Positions 41,987-50,622 are shown, counted from the stretch's first letter. The stretch: DNA of 64,000 nt from Diaminobutyricibacter sp049994905 (GCF_049994905.1 NZ_CP188258.1:4160327-4224326), one strand, 5' to 3'. Notes: a model not told the origin generated them from the letters alone. Numbers and translations are program-made.

Positions 41987-42376
41987 ATGAGATTCCTGGT
42001 CCGACTCATCATCAACGCTCTCGCGCTGTGGTTCACGACGTTCATCGTCAGCGGTGTCACGGTGAAGCCGTACGCGCCGGGCGAGGTGCCGACGATCCTC
42101 ACGTACCTCCTGATCGCGCTGATCTTCGGTGTCGTCAACGGCGTCCTGGGCACCTTCATCCGCATCATCGCGTTCCCGCTCTATGTGCTCACCCTGGGCC
42201 TGCTCGCGCTCGTGGTCAATGCCCTGCTGCTTCTGCTCGTGGCCTGGATCAGCAGCCTGCTGGGCTTCGGGCTCTACATCGACGGGTTCTGGGCGGGCTT
42301 CTGGGGTGCGATCGTCCTGGCGATCATCTCGTGGCTGATGGGTCTCATCGTGCGACCCGTCACGCGCGATCGCTGA
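41987..42376 (+). CDS. Phage-holin family IV membrane protein (YvlD-like)
   Basis: The 129-residue protein has four membrane helices with the family pattern RFLVRLIINALALW, GVTVKPYAP, ALIFGVVNGVLGTFIRIIAFPLYVLTLGLLALVVNALLL. Members are called holin-like only by topology; they are common chromosomal proteins of unknown role. It lies just upstream of purB on the same strand with 64 bases between. Confidence 0.8.
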   Translation: MRFLVRLIINALALWFTTFIVSGVTVKPYAPGEVPTILTYLLIALIFGVVNGVLGTFIRIIAFPLYVLTLGLLALVVNALLLLLVAWISSLLGFGLYIDGFWAGFWGAIVLAIISWLMGLIVRPVTRDR

Positions 42377-42440
42377 CGCGGGAGGGCTCCCACAAACTGC
42401 GGGAGAATGGATGCTGTCGTCCCGTTTTGCAAGGAGCCCC

Positions 42441-43829
42441 ATGACCGCCCTGCCTCCCCAGCCCCTCAGCCCGCTCGATGGCCGCTACCGTTCCGCGGTG
42501 GTCGGTCTCGGCGACTACCTCTCCGAAGCGGGGCTGAACCGCGCCCGCGTGCAGGTCGAAGTCGAGTGGCTGATCTACCTGACGAGCCACGGCATGTTCG
42601 GCTCCTCTCCGCTCACGGAGGAGCAGGTCGCGTCCCTGCGGGCGCTGTCGGCCGAGTTCGGCCAGGCCGAGATCGACCGGCTCGCCGAACTCGAAGCGAC
42701 GACGAAGCACGACGTGAAGGCGGTCGAGTACCTGGTGCGCGAGCGTCTGCACGCGCTCGGGCTCGACCACATCGCCGAACTCACCCATTTCGCGGCGACG
42801 AGCGAAGACATCAACAACCTGGCGTACGCACTCACGGTGAGTGCGGCCATCCACCAGGCCTGGCTTCCCGGCTACCGCGCGGTGATCGCGGAGCTGCGGG
42901 CGCAGGCGCACGCGTACCGCGACGACGCGATGCTCGCGCGTACCCACGGCCAGCCGGCGACGCCCACCACCATGGGCAAAGAGCTCGCGGTCTTCGCGCA
43001 CCGGCTCGAACGGGTCGAGCTTCAGATCGAAAACTCCCGCTTCCTCGGCAAGTTCAGCGGCGCGACCGGCACATTCGCCGCGCATGTCGTCGCCGACCCC
43101 GATGTCGACTGGCAGCAGATCTCGTACGAGTTCGTCACCGGTCTCGGACTCGACTGGAACCCCCTCACCACCCAGATCGAGTCGCACGACTGGCAGGCAG
43201 AGCTCTACAACCGGGTGTCGCATGCGAACCGCATCCTCCACAACCTGGCCACCGACATCTGGACGTACATCTCGCTCGGCTACTTCCGCCAGGTTCCCGA
43301 AGCGGGCGCGACCGGCTCGTCCACAATGCCGCACAAGGTCAACCCCATCCGCTTCGAGAACGCCGAGGCCAACCTCGAGCTGAGCTCCGCCCTCCTGGAT
43401 TCGCTCGCCGCCACGCTTGTCACCAGCCGCCTGCAGCGCGACCTCACCGACTCGACGACGCAGCGCAACATCGGCGTCGCGCTCGGTCATTCGCTGCTCG
43501 CCCTCGACAACATCCAGCGCGGCCTCGGCCAGATCGACCTCGACCGCGAACTGCTCGCCGCCGACCTCGACGCGAACTGGGAGATCCTGGGCGAAGCCAT
43601 CCAGACGGTCATCCGCGCCGAAGTCGCTGCGGGCCGGTCGTCGATCGCCGACCCTTATGCGCTCCTCAAGGAGCTCACGCGGGGCAAGCGCATCGGGCGC
43701 GCCGATCTCGTGGAGTTCGTCGAGCGGCTCGACATCGGCGACGCCGCGAAAGCGCGCCTGCTCGACCTCACCCCAGGCACCTACGTCGGCCTCGCCTCGC
43801 AGCTCGTGGACAGGCTCGACCGCGAGTAG
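42441..43829 (+). CDS. purB: Adenylosuccinate lyase
   Basis: The 462-residue enzyme catalyses two steps of purine synthesis, releasing fumarate from SAICAR and from adenylosuccinate. The fumarase/aspartase signature GSSTMPHKVNPIRFENAEAN is near residue 295, the LTHFAATSEDINN loop near 115-127, and RTHGQPATPTTMGKE near 170. The ATG at 42441 follows AAGGAG by 4 bases, so an upstream in-frame start at 42411 is not used. It is monocistronic here; other pur genes are not nearby. Confidence 0.95.
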   Translation: MTALPPQPLSPLDGRYRSAVVGLGDYLSEAGLNRARVQVEVEWLIYLTSHGMFGSSPLTEEQVASLRALSAEFGQAEIDRLAELEATTKHDVKAVEYLVRERLHALGLDHIAELTHFAATSEDINNLAYALTVSAAIHQAWLPGYRAVIAELRAQAHAYRDDAMLARTHGQPATPTTMGKELAVFAHRLERVELQIENSRFLGKFSGATGTFAAHVVADPDVDWQQISYEFVTGLGLDWNPLTTQIESHDWQAELYNRVSHANRILHNLATDIWTYISLGYFRQVPEAGATGSSTMPHKVNPIRFENAEANLELSSALLDSLAATLVTSRLQRDLTDSTTQRNIGVALGHSLLALDNIQRGLGQIDLDRELLAADLDANWEILGEAIQTVIRAEVAAGRSSIADPYALLKELTRGKRIGRADLVEFVERLDIGDAAKARLLDLTPGTYVGLASQLVDRLDRE

Positions 43830-43850
43830 CGCCGCGGTGCGGGGCCCGGC

Positions 43851-43947
43851 GGGCTCCTTCCGCCGAGCGTGACACCTCCGGTCGAGCGTGCCGCGCGGGC
43901 CGGGCTCCTTCCGCCGAGCGTGACACCTCCGGTCGAGCGTGCCGCGC
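43851..43947. repeat. Exact direct repeats of about 46 bp carrying the GAGCGTG/CCGGTCGA element
   Basis: Two identical copies (43851-43896 and 43902-43947) lie 51 bases apart in the region after purB. Each contains GCCGAGCGTGACACC followed by TCCGGTCGAGCGTG, the core of the dispersed repeat also found at 8.7 and 9.3 kb. A third, scrambled unit follows to about 43990. Confidence 0.9.
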
Positions 43948-44027
43948 ACGCCGGGCACCGTCGACCGCAACGGGCACACCCGCCGTTCGACACGTCACGC
44001 GCGCCGACGCGCGACGACCCGCGGCGA

Positions 44028-44336
44028 TCAGTGCTTTGAGTCGTCGCCGCGGTTCTGCTCTTCGAGGTCGCTGACCTCTTCGGCGTTCGGCTTGAACGCG
44101 AGCGAGAACATCGCGAGTCCCACGAGCGCCACGATGAACGCGATGCCGAAGGACACCGCGGCGAGCAGCGGTTCACGCGTCGACATCAGCACGATCAGTC
44201 CGACGAAGATCGCCAGGATCGCCGAGATGACAAGCAGCTCGACCGGCCGGAAGCGGTCCTTCCGGGTCGGCTGATGCGCCTTTCCGGCGGCGGCGGGAGA
44301 ATTTGCGGGCACGTTGGAATCCTTCTTGCGGCTCAT
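44028..44336 (-). CDS. Two-helix membrane protein, unknown
   Basis: The 102-residue protein has a polar N-terminus, two membrane helices (about 33-53 and 60-81) and an acidic polar C-terminus ending in Asp-Asp-Ser-Lys-His. It overlaps the upstream gene by 4 bases (ATGA), so the two form an operon. No domain is recognised. Confidence 0.65.
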   Translation of the reverse strand: MSRKKDSNVPANSPAAAGKAHQPTRKDRFRPVELLVISAILAIFVGLIVLMSTREPLLAAVSFGIAFIVALVGLAMFSLAFKPNAEEVSDLEEQNRGDDSKH

Positions 44337-44920
44337 GATCCGCTCTCCATGGGGTGCTCAGCCGTCGACGGATGCTGCGCCGCCCACTTGAGCGAGAATC
44401 CCCCGATTGCGAGGTAGACGCCGACGATCACGGCGTAGGCGCCGAACAGGCCGACCGCGAGCACCGAGTCAGACGGAATGAGCAGGAACACGAGCGCGAG
44501 CACGGCCGTGAAAGCCCCGACGATGATCCAGTCGCGCGAAGACGGGTCTTTCGAGCGGCTGCGCAGGCCGCAGTAGAGCTCGATGAAGCCCGTGAGGGCG
44601 GCCCAGACGCTGACGAGGTAGAGGAACAGGCCCAGACCACTCGTCGACAGCGCCAGTGCGAGCACTCCGGCGATGACGCCGATGACTCCGTGCGCGACGA
44701 ACAGGCGGCGCACCGTGCGGTCGGCGACGCTGCGCCAGCTCAGGATGCCCACCAACAGCCCTCCGACCACCGCGTACGCGCCGAACACGACGAGTCCGAA
44801 GGTTGCGGAGTGGTTCGAGTTGAAGGTGACGACGCCGGCTGCGACGAGCGCTACGACCGCCCGTGCGATGGGGACGGCCCAGTACCCGGAAGACTTCGGG
44901 GCGGTGGGGGCGGCTGCCAC
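44333..44920 (-). CDS. Six-helix membrane protein (DUF308/HdeD-like)
   Basis: The 195-residue protein has six predicted helices in pairs, with GYWAVPIARAVVALVAAGVVTF at the start and GAYAVVGGLLVGILSWRS/GAYAVIVGVYLAIGGFSLKW repeats, resembling the HdeD-like acid-resistance membrane family. Function is uncertain. It is followed by an overlapping two-helix membrane gene. Confidence 0.7.
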   Translation of the reverse strand: MAAAPTAPKSSGYWAVPIARAVVALVAAGVVTFNSNHSATFGLVVFGAYAVVGGLLVGILSWRSVADRTVRRLFVAHGVIGVIAGVLALALSTSGLGLFLYLVSVWAALTGFIELYCGLRSRSKDPSSRDWIIVGAFTAVLALVFLLIPSDSVLAVGLFGAYAVIVGVYLAIGGFSLKWAAQHPSTAEHPMESGS

Positions 44921-45004
44921 TCGGCGACCTCTTTCATTGGGCGGTGGAACCTACCCAGTTTAGTCGGCGGATGCTGCGCGTTTGCCCCCTGGCGCATCCT
45001 GCGT

Positions 45005-45334
45005 TCAGGAGCTCGCATCCGGTTCTGTGACGCCGATGTTCTCCTTCTCGGTCACCACCGGATCCAGGGTCGGCCGGATGAGGTTCTTCTCGACGTAGAA
45101 CATCACGATGCTCGCCCCGATCAGCGCGACGCCGAGGAACGGCGCGATCATGTTCACCGTGCTCAGCAGGGTGAACAGCGTGCCCAGCATCGCCTGGTCG
45201 AGGGCGTTGGCTCCGTCGCCACCGTTGCCGTTCGCGGCGTATGCCAGACCCGGAACGGTGAAGGTCAGGACGAGGTAGAGCGCGACGAGGCAGATGCCCC
45301 ACCACAGAACCACTTTCGGGCGAAGACGTGACAT
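45005..45334 (-). CDS. Two-helix membrane protein downstream of dnaB
   Basis: The 109-residue protein has a hydrophobic helix at 9-30, a Gly/Asn-rich loop (AANGNGGDGANAL) and a second helix (about 50-75), then an acidic tail. The ATG at 45334 follows GAAGGAG. I do not recognise it. It lies 58 bases after the dnaB stop. Confidence 0.65.
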   Translation of the reverse strand: MSRLRPKVVLWWGICLVALYLVLTFTVPGLAYAANGNGGDGANALDQAMLGTLFTLLSTVNMIAPFLGVALIGASIVMFYVEKNLIRPTLDPVVTEKENIGVTEPDASS

Positions 45335-45392
45335 GGGGGTTTCTCCTTCGTTGGAGTGACCTGGACTGTTCGGTCTCACCCTATGGTTCTTC

Positions 45393-46766
45393 TCAGATGG
45401 GCGCCATGTCGGTGAAGCGCGAGTAGTGGCCCTGGAACGCGACGGTCACGGTGCGTGTCGGCCCGTTGCGGTGCTTGGCGACGATCAGGTCGGCCTCGCC
45501 GGCACGCGGATTGTCTTTCTCGTAGGCGCTTTCGCGGTGGAGGAGGATCACCATGTCGGCGTCCTGCTCGATCGAGCCCGATTCACGCAGGTCGCTCAGT
45601 GCGGGGAGCTTGTCGGCACGCTGCTCCGGGCCACGGTTCAGCTGTGACAGGGCGATGACGGGCACCTGGAGTTCTTTCGCGAGCAGCTTGAGCGCACGGG
45701 AGAACTCGCTGACCTCCTGCTGGCGGCTCTCGACGCGCTTGCCGCTCGTCATGAGCTGCAGGTAGTCGATGATCACCATCTTGAGGCCGACCCGCTGTTT
45801 GAGGCGACGGCACTTCGCGCGGATCTCGACGAGCGTCATGTTAGGGCTGTCGTCGATGTAGAGCGGTGCGTCGTTGATGCGGCCGCGAGTGGATGCGATG
45901 GTCGTCCAGTCGCGGTTGTCGACGGTTCCCTTGCGCATGCTCTGGAGGGGCACGGATGCTTCGGCCGACAGCAGGCGCATCGCGATCTCGCTTCGGCCCA
46001 TTTCGAGCGAGAAGAAGATGGTCGGCATGTCGTGCTTGATCGCTGCGGCGCGGGCGAAGTCGAGCGCGAGCGTCGACTTTCCGAGTGCGGGGCGGGCGGC
46101 GACGATGATCATCTGGCCCGGGTGGAGGCCGTTGGTGAGTTCGTCGAGTTCTGCGAAGCCCGTCGGGACGCCGGTCATCGAGCCGTCTTTGTGCTTGGCG
46201 GCCTCGATCTCGTCGATGGCGACCGTCACCGCTTCAGTGAGGGGCACATAGTCTTCGCTGTCGGTCGACCCGGTGACGGCGTAGATCTCCGCCTGTGCGT
46301 TGTTGACGAGGTCGAGAACTTCGCCTTCTGCTGCGTAGCCCATCTGCGTGATCCGGGTGCCCGCCTCGACGAGACGGCGCAGCAGCGCACGTTCCGCGAC
46401 GATGGAGGCGTAGTAGCCGGCGTTCGCGGCGGTGGGCACGAGCCCCGTCAGCGTGTGGAGGTAGTCGGCGCCGCCGGCCCGGGAGAGCTCGCCGGCCTTG
46501 GTCAGTTCGTCGGTGACGGCGATGACATCGGTGGGCTCACCGTGCGAGTACAGCGACAGGATCGCGTCGTAGATGATCTCGTGCTTGGGAATGTAGAAGT
46601 CGGTGCCACGCACGACCTCGACGACGTCGGCCACTGCATCTTTGCTGAGGAGCATGCCGCCCAGCGCGCTCTGTTCGGCCAGGAGGTCGTGTGGGGGAGT
46701 GCGCTCCGTCTGCCTGGTCTCGCCGGGCTGTCGCTGTTCGGCCAGACCCAGATGGGCAATGGACAC
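45393..46766 (-). CDS. dnaB: Replicative DNA helicase DnaB
   Basis: The 457-residue protein has the N-terminal DnaB domain (PPHDLLAEQSALGGMLLSKDAV) and the RecA-like helicase domain with Walker A (ARPALGKSTLA), Walker B (MVIIDYLQLM) and the RESGSIEQDADMVILLHRE motif. It unwinds DNA ahead of the replication fork as a hexamer. I chose the GTG at 46766 (protein begins with Ser-Ile-Ala-His-Leu) because GGAGG lies 5 bases upstream. No intein is present in this copy. A 450-base AT-richer stretch separates it from rplI. Confidence 0.96.
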   Translation of the reverse strand: MSIAHLGLAEQRQPGETRQTERTPPHDLLAEQSALGGMLLSKDAVADVVEVVRGTDFYIPKHEIIYDAILSLYSHGEPTDVIAVTDELTKAGELSRAGGADYLHTLTGLVPTAANAGYYASIVAERALLRRLVEAGTRITQMGYAAEGEVLDLVNNAQAEIYAVTGSTDSEDYVPLTEAVTVAIDEIEAAKHKDGSMTGVPTGFAELDELTNGLHPGQMIIVAARPALGKSTLALDFARAAAIKHDMPTIFFSLEMGRSEIAMRLLSAEASVPLQSMRKGTVDNRDWTTIASTRGRINDAPLYIDDSPNMTLVEIRAKCRRLKQRVGLKMVIIDYLQLMTSGKRVESRQQEVSEFSRALKLLAKELQVPVIALSQLNRGPEQRADKLPALSDLRESGSIEQDADMVILLHRESAYEKDNPRAGEADLIVAKHRNGPTRTVTVAFQGHYSRFTDMAPI

Positions 46767-47220
46767 CCCGGCCTCCATTCGTCTTCATCGGCGTCCCGGT
46801 GGGCGCGCGCGTGTCTTACATACCTTCAGTGAACTCTGATCGGACAGCGGTCTCCGGCGGCTCGCCGGACACGTCGACACTCTCAGGAGCCACCGACAGG
46901 CCTGGCTTCTCGAATCGTTCTGTCCTCGCCGTTATCCGGCGTCGCCCCACACTAGGAGGCGCGCTCGGCACGCCACAACTCGCCCTGTGGATAACGATGT
47001 GGAGAATCTGCGCGAAACGCCGCGCATCATGTGCACAACCTGTGTGCAACTTTGTGGAAAGTCAAACAATTTCATTGGTTATATGACCGTTGATCAGGGT
47101 TTTAATTTCCCCCACCCTGTGTGTAGAAACTTGTTTAAACACCCCGTCGAAGCTTGCCCCCATTGTGGGTGACCCTGTGTACAAAGTTGTGACAAAAGGT
47201 TGCGCTGGGTGGTTAAACAG
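46767..47220. other. AT-rich intergenic stretch with DnaA-box-like sequences
   Basis: This 454-base gap between dnaB and rplI is lower in GC than its surroundings. It contains one perfect DnaA-box sequence TGTGGATAA (46986-46994) and several related motifs (TGTGTGCAAC at 47041, TTGTGGAAA near 47051, TGTGTAGAAAC at 47119, TGTGTACAAAG at 47177). No coding sequence is supported; a 61-codon plus-strand reading frame with Cys pairs has no start signal. It may hold the dnaB promoter with DnaA control, or a DnaA-titrating cluster. Confidence 0.5.
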
Positions 47221-47252
47221 GTGTAGCGGCGGACTCTCGTCCGCCGCTACAC
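47221..47252. terminator. Terminator of the rpsF-ssb-rpsR-rplI operon
   Basis: A perfect 13-base stem (GTGTAGCGGCGGA and TCCGCCGCTACAC) with a 6-base loop lies 17 bases after the rplI stop; the minus strand continues CTGTTTAA. Confidence 0.88.
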
Positions 47253-47269
47253 CGTACTGCTTCAGACGC

Positions 47270-47722
47270 CTACTTGGCGGCGACCACCTGCAGGGTGATC
47301 GTCGCGAAGAGGTCGTCGCGCAGGCGGATCGTCGCCTCGTGCTCGCCGACCACCTTGATGGGGTTGGGGAGTTCGATCTTGCGCTTGTCGAGCGTGCCGA
47401 TTCCGGCTGCTGCGACCGCTGCTGCGACGTCGGATGTCTTGACCGAGCCGAAGAGGCGGCCTTCGCTGCCGGCTTTGACTGTCAGCTTGACCTTGGTGGC
47501 CTCGAGCTTGGCTTTGAGGTCCTGGGCTTCTTCGATCGTGGCAAGCTCGCGTGCGGTGCGTGCCGCCTTGATCTGCTCGACCTGCTTTTCGCCACCGCGG
47601 GTCCACGACACGGCGAAGCCCTGCGGGATGAGGTAGTTGCGGGCGTAGCCGTTTTTGACGTCGACGACGTCGCCGGCGGATCCGAGGCCGGAGACCTCGT
47701 GGGTCAGAATGAGTTTCGACAT
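47270..47722 (-). CDS. rplI: 50S ribosomal protein L9
   Basis: The 150-residue protein is a full L9: MSKLILTHEVSGLGSAGDVVDVKNGYARNYLIPQGFA in the N-terminal domain, a long connecting helix, and a C-terminal domain ending LRDDLFATITLQVV. It binds 23S rRNA near L1 and affects frame maintenance. It is the last gene of the rpsF operon. Confidence 0.97.
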   Translation of the reverse strand: MSKLILTHEVSGLGSAGDVVDVKNGYARNYLIPQGFAVSWTRGGEKQVEQIKAARTARELATIEEAQDLKAKLEATKVKLTVKAGSEGRLFGSVKTSDVAAAVAAAGIGTLDKRKIELPNPIKVVGEHEATIRLRDDLFATITLQVVAAK

Positions 47723-47734
47723 GTCTTCCGGCTC

Positions 47735-47998
47735 CTAACGGCCCGAGCCGGCGTAGGGCAGGAGCGCCATCTCGCGCGCGTTCTTGACGGCGCGGGCGAT
47801 GAGGCGCTGCTCCTGCACGGAGACACCGGTGATGCGGCGAGCGCGGATCTTGCCACGCTCGGAGATGAACTTACGCAGGGTTGCGACGTCCTTGTAGTCG
47901 ATGACTCCGACTCGGATCGACTTCGCGGGGGCGGCGTTCTTGCCGTCCTTGCCCTTGCGGATCGGCTTGCGGCGGTCGCCGCTCGACTTTCCAGCCAT
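47735..47998 (-). CDS. rpsR: 30S ribosomal protein S18
   Basis: The 87-residue protein is S18 (IDYKDVATLRKFISERGKIRARRITGVSVQEQRLIARAVKNAREMALLPY). It pairs with S6 on the platform of the small subunit. It contains no Cys, so it is the zinc-independent form. It lies between ssb (83 bases upstream) and rplI (12 bases downstream). Confidence 0.97.
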   Translation of the reverse strand: MAGKSSGDRRKPIRKGKDGKNAAPAKSIRVGVIDYKDVATLRKFISERGKIRARRITGVSVQEQRLIARAVKNAREMALLPYAGSGR

Positions 47999-48081
47999 GA
48001 TTTCCTTTGCTTTCGTTTAAGTGTGCTTCGCGATGGATTCCGCCGCCGGGGAGCTGGGCTCCGCAGCGCGGGGTCGCATAC

Positions 48082-48576
48082 CTAGAAGGGGGTCTCGTCG
48101 TTGAAGTTGCCGGGCGCGCTCCACACGTCTGCTCCTGAGGAGGAGTCGGAGGAGGGTGCTGCGGCAGCCCACGGTTCGTCGACGGCGCCGGCAGGTGAGC
48201 CGCCGCGCGAGGACTGTGCGCGCGTGATCGAGGCGGTGGCGTAGCGGAGCGACGGGCCGATCTCGTCGATTTCGAGTTCGATGGACGTGCGCTTCTCACC
48301 TTCCTTCGTCTCGTACGAACGCTGCTTGAGACGTCCCGTTGCGATGACCCGGGATCCCTTGGTCAGCGAACCCGCGACGTGCTCGGCGAATTCACGCCAG
48401 ACGCTTGCGCGCAGGAACAGGGCTTCGCCATCTTTCCAGTCGTTGGTCGCGCGGTCGAAGCTGCGCGGAGTGGATGCGATGGTGAAGTTGGCAACCGCCA
48501 GCCCGTTCTGCGTGTAACGCAGCTCCGGGTCGCTGGTGAGGTTGCCCACCACGGTGATTACGGTCTCGCCGGCCAT
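48082..48576 (-). CDS. ssb: Single-stranded DNA-binding protein
   Basis: The 164-residue protein has an OB-fold (residues about 1-110; VITVVGNLTSDPELRYTQNGLAVANF and SLTKGSRVIATGRLKQRSYE), a low-complexity linker and the acidic tip NFNDETPF, close to the usual DDDIPF-type tip that recruits partner proteins. It protects single-stranded DNA. The ATG at 48576 is preferred over a longer Pro/Arg-rich upstream reading. It sits between rpsF and rpsR as in most bacteria. Confidence 0.97.
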   Translation of the reverse strand: MAGETVITVVGNLTSDPELRYTQNGLAVANFTIASTPRSFDRATNDWKDGEALFLRASVWREFAEHVAGSLTKGSRVIATGRLKQRSYETKEGEKRTSIELEIDEIGPSLRYATASITRAQSSRGGSPAGAVDEPWAAAAPSSDSSSGADVWSAPGNFNDETPF

Positions 48577-48580
48577 CGGA

Positions 48581-48967
48581 CTAGGCGGTCTTCTCAGCCG
48601 GGGCGGCCTTGGCGGGAGCGGCAGCCTTGCGGGCGGCCTTCTCGTCGGCAAGCTTTGCGGCGGCGGCGACCTGGGCGATCGCTTCTTCGGCGCGGAGCAC
48701 CTTGGTGCGCATGACGGCCTCGCTGAGCTTCAGCTGGCGGTCGAGCTCCTTGGTGGTCTCACCGGTCGCGGTCAACTGCACGACGGCGTAGATGCCTTCG
48801 GACTTCTTGTTGATCTCGTAGGCGAGACGGCGGCGGCCCCAGATGTCGACACTGTCGACCGTTCCACCGTCGTTACGAACGACGTTGAGGAACTTGTCAA
48901 GGCTGGGAGCTACGGTGCGCTCGTCGATCTCTGGATCGAGGATGACCATCAACTCGTACTGATGCAT
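48581..48967 (-). CDS. rpsF: 30S ribosomal protein S6
   Basis: The 128-residue protein is S6 (MHQYELMVILDPEIDERTVAPSLDKF, VDIWGRRRLAYEINKKSEGIY) with an Ala/Lys-rich tail. It starts at the ATG at 48967 behind a nearly complete AAAGGAGGTG anti-16S match. It heads the rpsF-ssb-rpsR-rplI operon. A perfect palindrome in its leader may be the S6:S18 binding site. Confidence 0.96.
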   Translation of the reverse strand: MHQYELMVILDPEIDERTVAPSLDKFLNVVRNDGGTVDSVDIWGRRRLAYEINKKSEGIYAVVQLTATGETTKELDRQLKLSEAVMRTKVLRAEEAIAQVAAAAKLADEKAARKAAAPAKAAPAEKTA

Positions 48968-48995
48968 GACTAACCCACCTCCTTTGGACTTAGCG

Positions 48996-49014
48996 GTTAC
49001 AGACGGTCTGTAAC
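48996..49014 (-). promoter_or_regulatory. Candidate S6:S18 autoregulatory leader hairpin of rpsF
   Basis: GTTACAGACGGTCTGTAAC is a perfect 9+1+9 palindrome located 29-47 bases upstream of the rpsF start. As RNA on the minus strand its apex is ACCGU, placing a CCG at the tip. The known rpsF leader that binds the S6:S18 complex also presents a conserved CCG, so this is a plausible site. It could equally be an operator or a simple hairpin. Confidence 0.45.
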
Positions 49015-49113
49015 AGGAGGGTTTACATCTGTCATCGGGCACACTGCGCCCAGACAACCTAGCTAGCGTACCGGATGCGCCCCCTCCCCGCCACTCGGTG
49101 CATCCCCGCGGGA

Positions 49114-50538
49114 CTACCGCGCCGACCACCACGCGGTGAGGCGGCGCGCCGCCTCCTCCGCACCGAGCGGCCCTTCGTCGAGCCGAAGCTCGAGCAGGAA
49201 GCGCAGCGCCTCGCCGACCTCGCGCCCCGGCTTCAGGCCGAGGAGCTGCATGACCTGCTCCCCGTCGAGGTCGGGCCGCACCGCATCCAGTTCCTCTTTC
49301 TCCTGGAGGTGACGGATGCGCTCTTCGAGGTCGTCGTAGGCGAACGCGAGCCGGTCCGCCTTGCGGCGGTTCCTGGTCGTCACGTCTGCCCGCGTGAGCA
49401 TGTGGAGGCGCTCGAGCTGCTCGCCGGCGTCGCGCACGTACCGTCGCACCGCCGAATCCGTCCACGCCCCGTCGGTGTATCCGAAGAACCGCAGGTGCAG
49501 TTCGATCAGGCGGTCCACCGCATCGGTCGTGTCGTTGTCGAAGCGCAGCGCCCGGAGTCGCTTCCTCGCGAGCTTCGCTCCGACGATGTCGTGGTGGTAG
49601 AAGCTGACCGCACCGCCGGGTTCGAGGCGTCGCGTCGCCGGCTTGCCGATGTCGTGCAGGAGGGCGGCGAGGCGGAGCACGAGGTCCGGTGCGGCGTCGG
49701 GGTGCCGCTCCCGCTCGTAGCCGATCGCCTGGTCGAGCACCGTCAGGCTGTGCTGGTAGACGTCTTTGTGGTGGTGGTGTTCGTCGATCTCGAGCCGGAG
49801 TGCGGGGATCTCGGGCAGCACCTGGTCTGCCAGCCCTGTCTCGACGAGCAGTTCGATGCCGCGTCGTGGCGCCGCGCTGCTGAGCAGCTTGGACAGCTCG
49901 TCACGGATGCGTTCGGCACTGACGATCTCGATGCGATCCGCGAGCTGCTCCAACGCCTCCCGCGTCTCGTCGTCGACCGTGAAACCCAGTTGCGAGGTGA
50001 ACCGCGCCGCCCGCAGCATGCGCAAGGGGTCGTCACCGAACGAGATCGCCGGGGTGCTCGGCGTGCGAAGCGTGCCGCTGATCAGGTCGTCGACGCCACT
50101 CGCCGGGTCGACGAGCACGGTCTCCGGCACCCGTAGTGCGAGGGCGTTCACCGTGAAGTCCCGGCGCACCAGGTCGCCTTCGAGCGTGTCGCCGAACACG
50201 ACATCCGGCTTGCGGGTCTCGCCGTCGTAGCTGTCGGCGCGGTAGGTCGTGATCTCGACGGTCTCTCCCGCGATGCGTGCGCCGATGGTGCCGAATTCCC
50301 GGCCGATGTCCCAATGCGTGTCTGCCAGGGGGGCGATGATGCGCAGGATGTCGTCGGGTCGCGCGTCCGTCGTGAAGTCGAGGTCGTTGACGGGGCGGCC
50401 GAGGAGCGCATCCCTCACCGGCCCTCCGACGAGGGCGAGCTGGTATCCGGCGTCGGCGAAGGCTGCGGCGAGCCTGGCGACAGTCGGCGTGGTCGCGAGG
50501 GCGCCGAGGCGTTCGAGGGATTCGGCGACGCTCTGCAT
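49114..50538 (-). CDS. cca: CCA tRNA nucleotidyltransferase
   Basis: The 474-residue protein has the class II nucleotidyltransferase head (LVGGPVRDALLGRPVNDLDFTTDARP, catalytic Asp-x-Asp), the RRDFTVNALAL and DDPLRMLRAARF motifs, and a C-terminal HD domain (ALLHDIGKPAT). It adds or repairs the 3-prime CCA of tRNA; close relatives can be poly(A) polymerases (PcnA), which sequence alone does not exclude. The ATG at 50538 is the sensible start; the reading frame continues upstream through the opposite-strand gene but without homology. It is divergent from the DUF6049-type gene. Confidence 0.92.
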   Translation of the reverse strand: MQSVAESLERLGALATTPTVARLAAAFADAGYQLALVGGPVRDALLGRPVNDLDFTTDARPDDILRIIAPLADTHWDIGREFGTIGARIAGETVEITTYRADSYDGETRKPDVVFGDTLEGDLVRRDFTVNALALRVPETVLVDPASGVDDLISGTLRTPSTPAISFGDDPLRMLRAARFTSQLGFTVDDETREALEQLADRIEIVSAERIRDELSKLLSSAAPRRGIELLVETGLADQVLPEIPALRLEIDEHHHHKDVYQHSLTVLDQAIGYERERHPDAAPDLVLRLAALLHDIGKPATRRLEPGGAVSFYHHDIVGAKLARKRLRALRFDNDTTDAVDRLIELHLRFFGYTDGAWTDSAVRRYVRDAGEQLERLHMLTRADVTTRNRRKADRLAFAYDDLEERIRHLQEKEELDAVRPDLDGEQVMQLLGLKPGREVGEALRFLLELRLDEGPLGAEEAARRLTAWWSAR

Positions 50539-50622
50539 GGTGCCCCAGTTTAACGGGCGCCGGGCGGCCGTGAGCTCTCCACATGCGGCCGCCCTCGCCG
50601 GAGTCTCACAGGGCCAACCCCC

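Noticed and set aside
41987..42376. Holin-family annotation as a sign of a prophage
   Set aside because: No endolysin, integrase or phage structural gene adjoins, and this four-helix family is a common chromosomal membrane protein.
46987..47172. Small plus-strand frame with two CxxC-like pairs between dnaB and rplI
   Set aside because: It has no ribosome-binding site, contains the DnaA-box-like sequence and reads AT-rich noncoding DNA.
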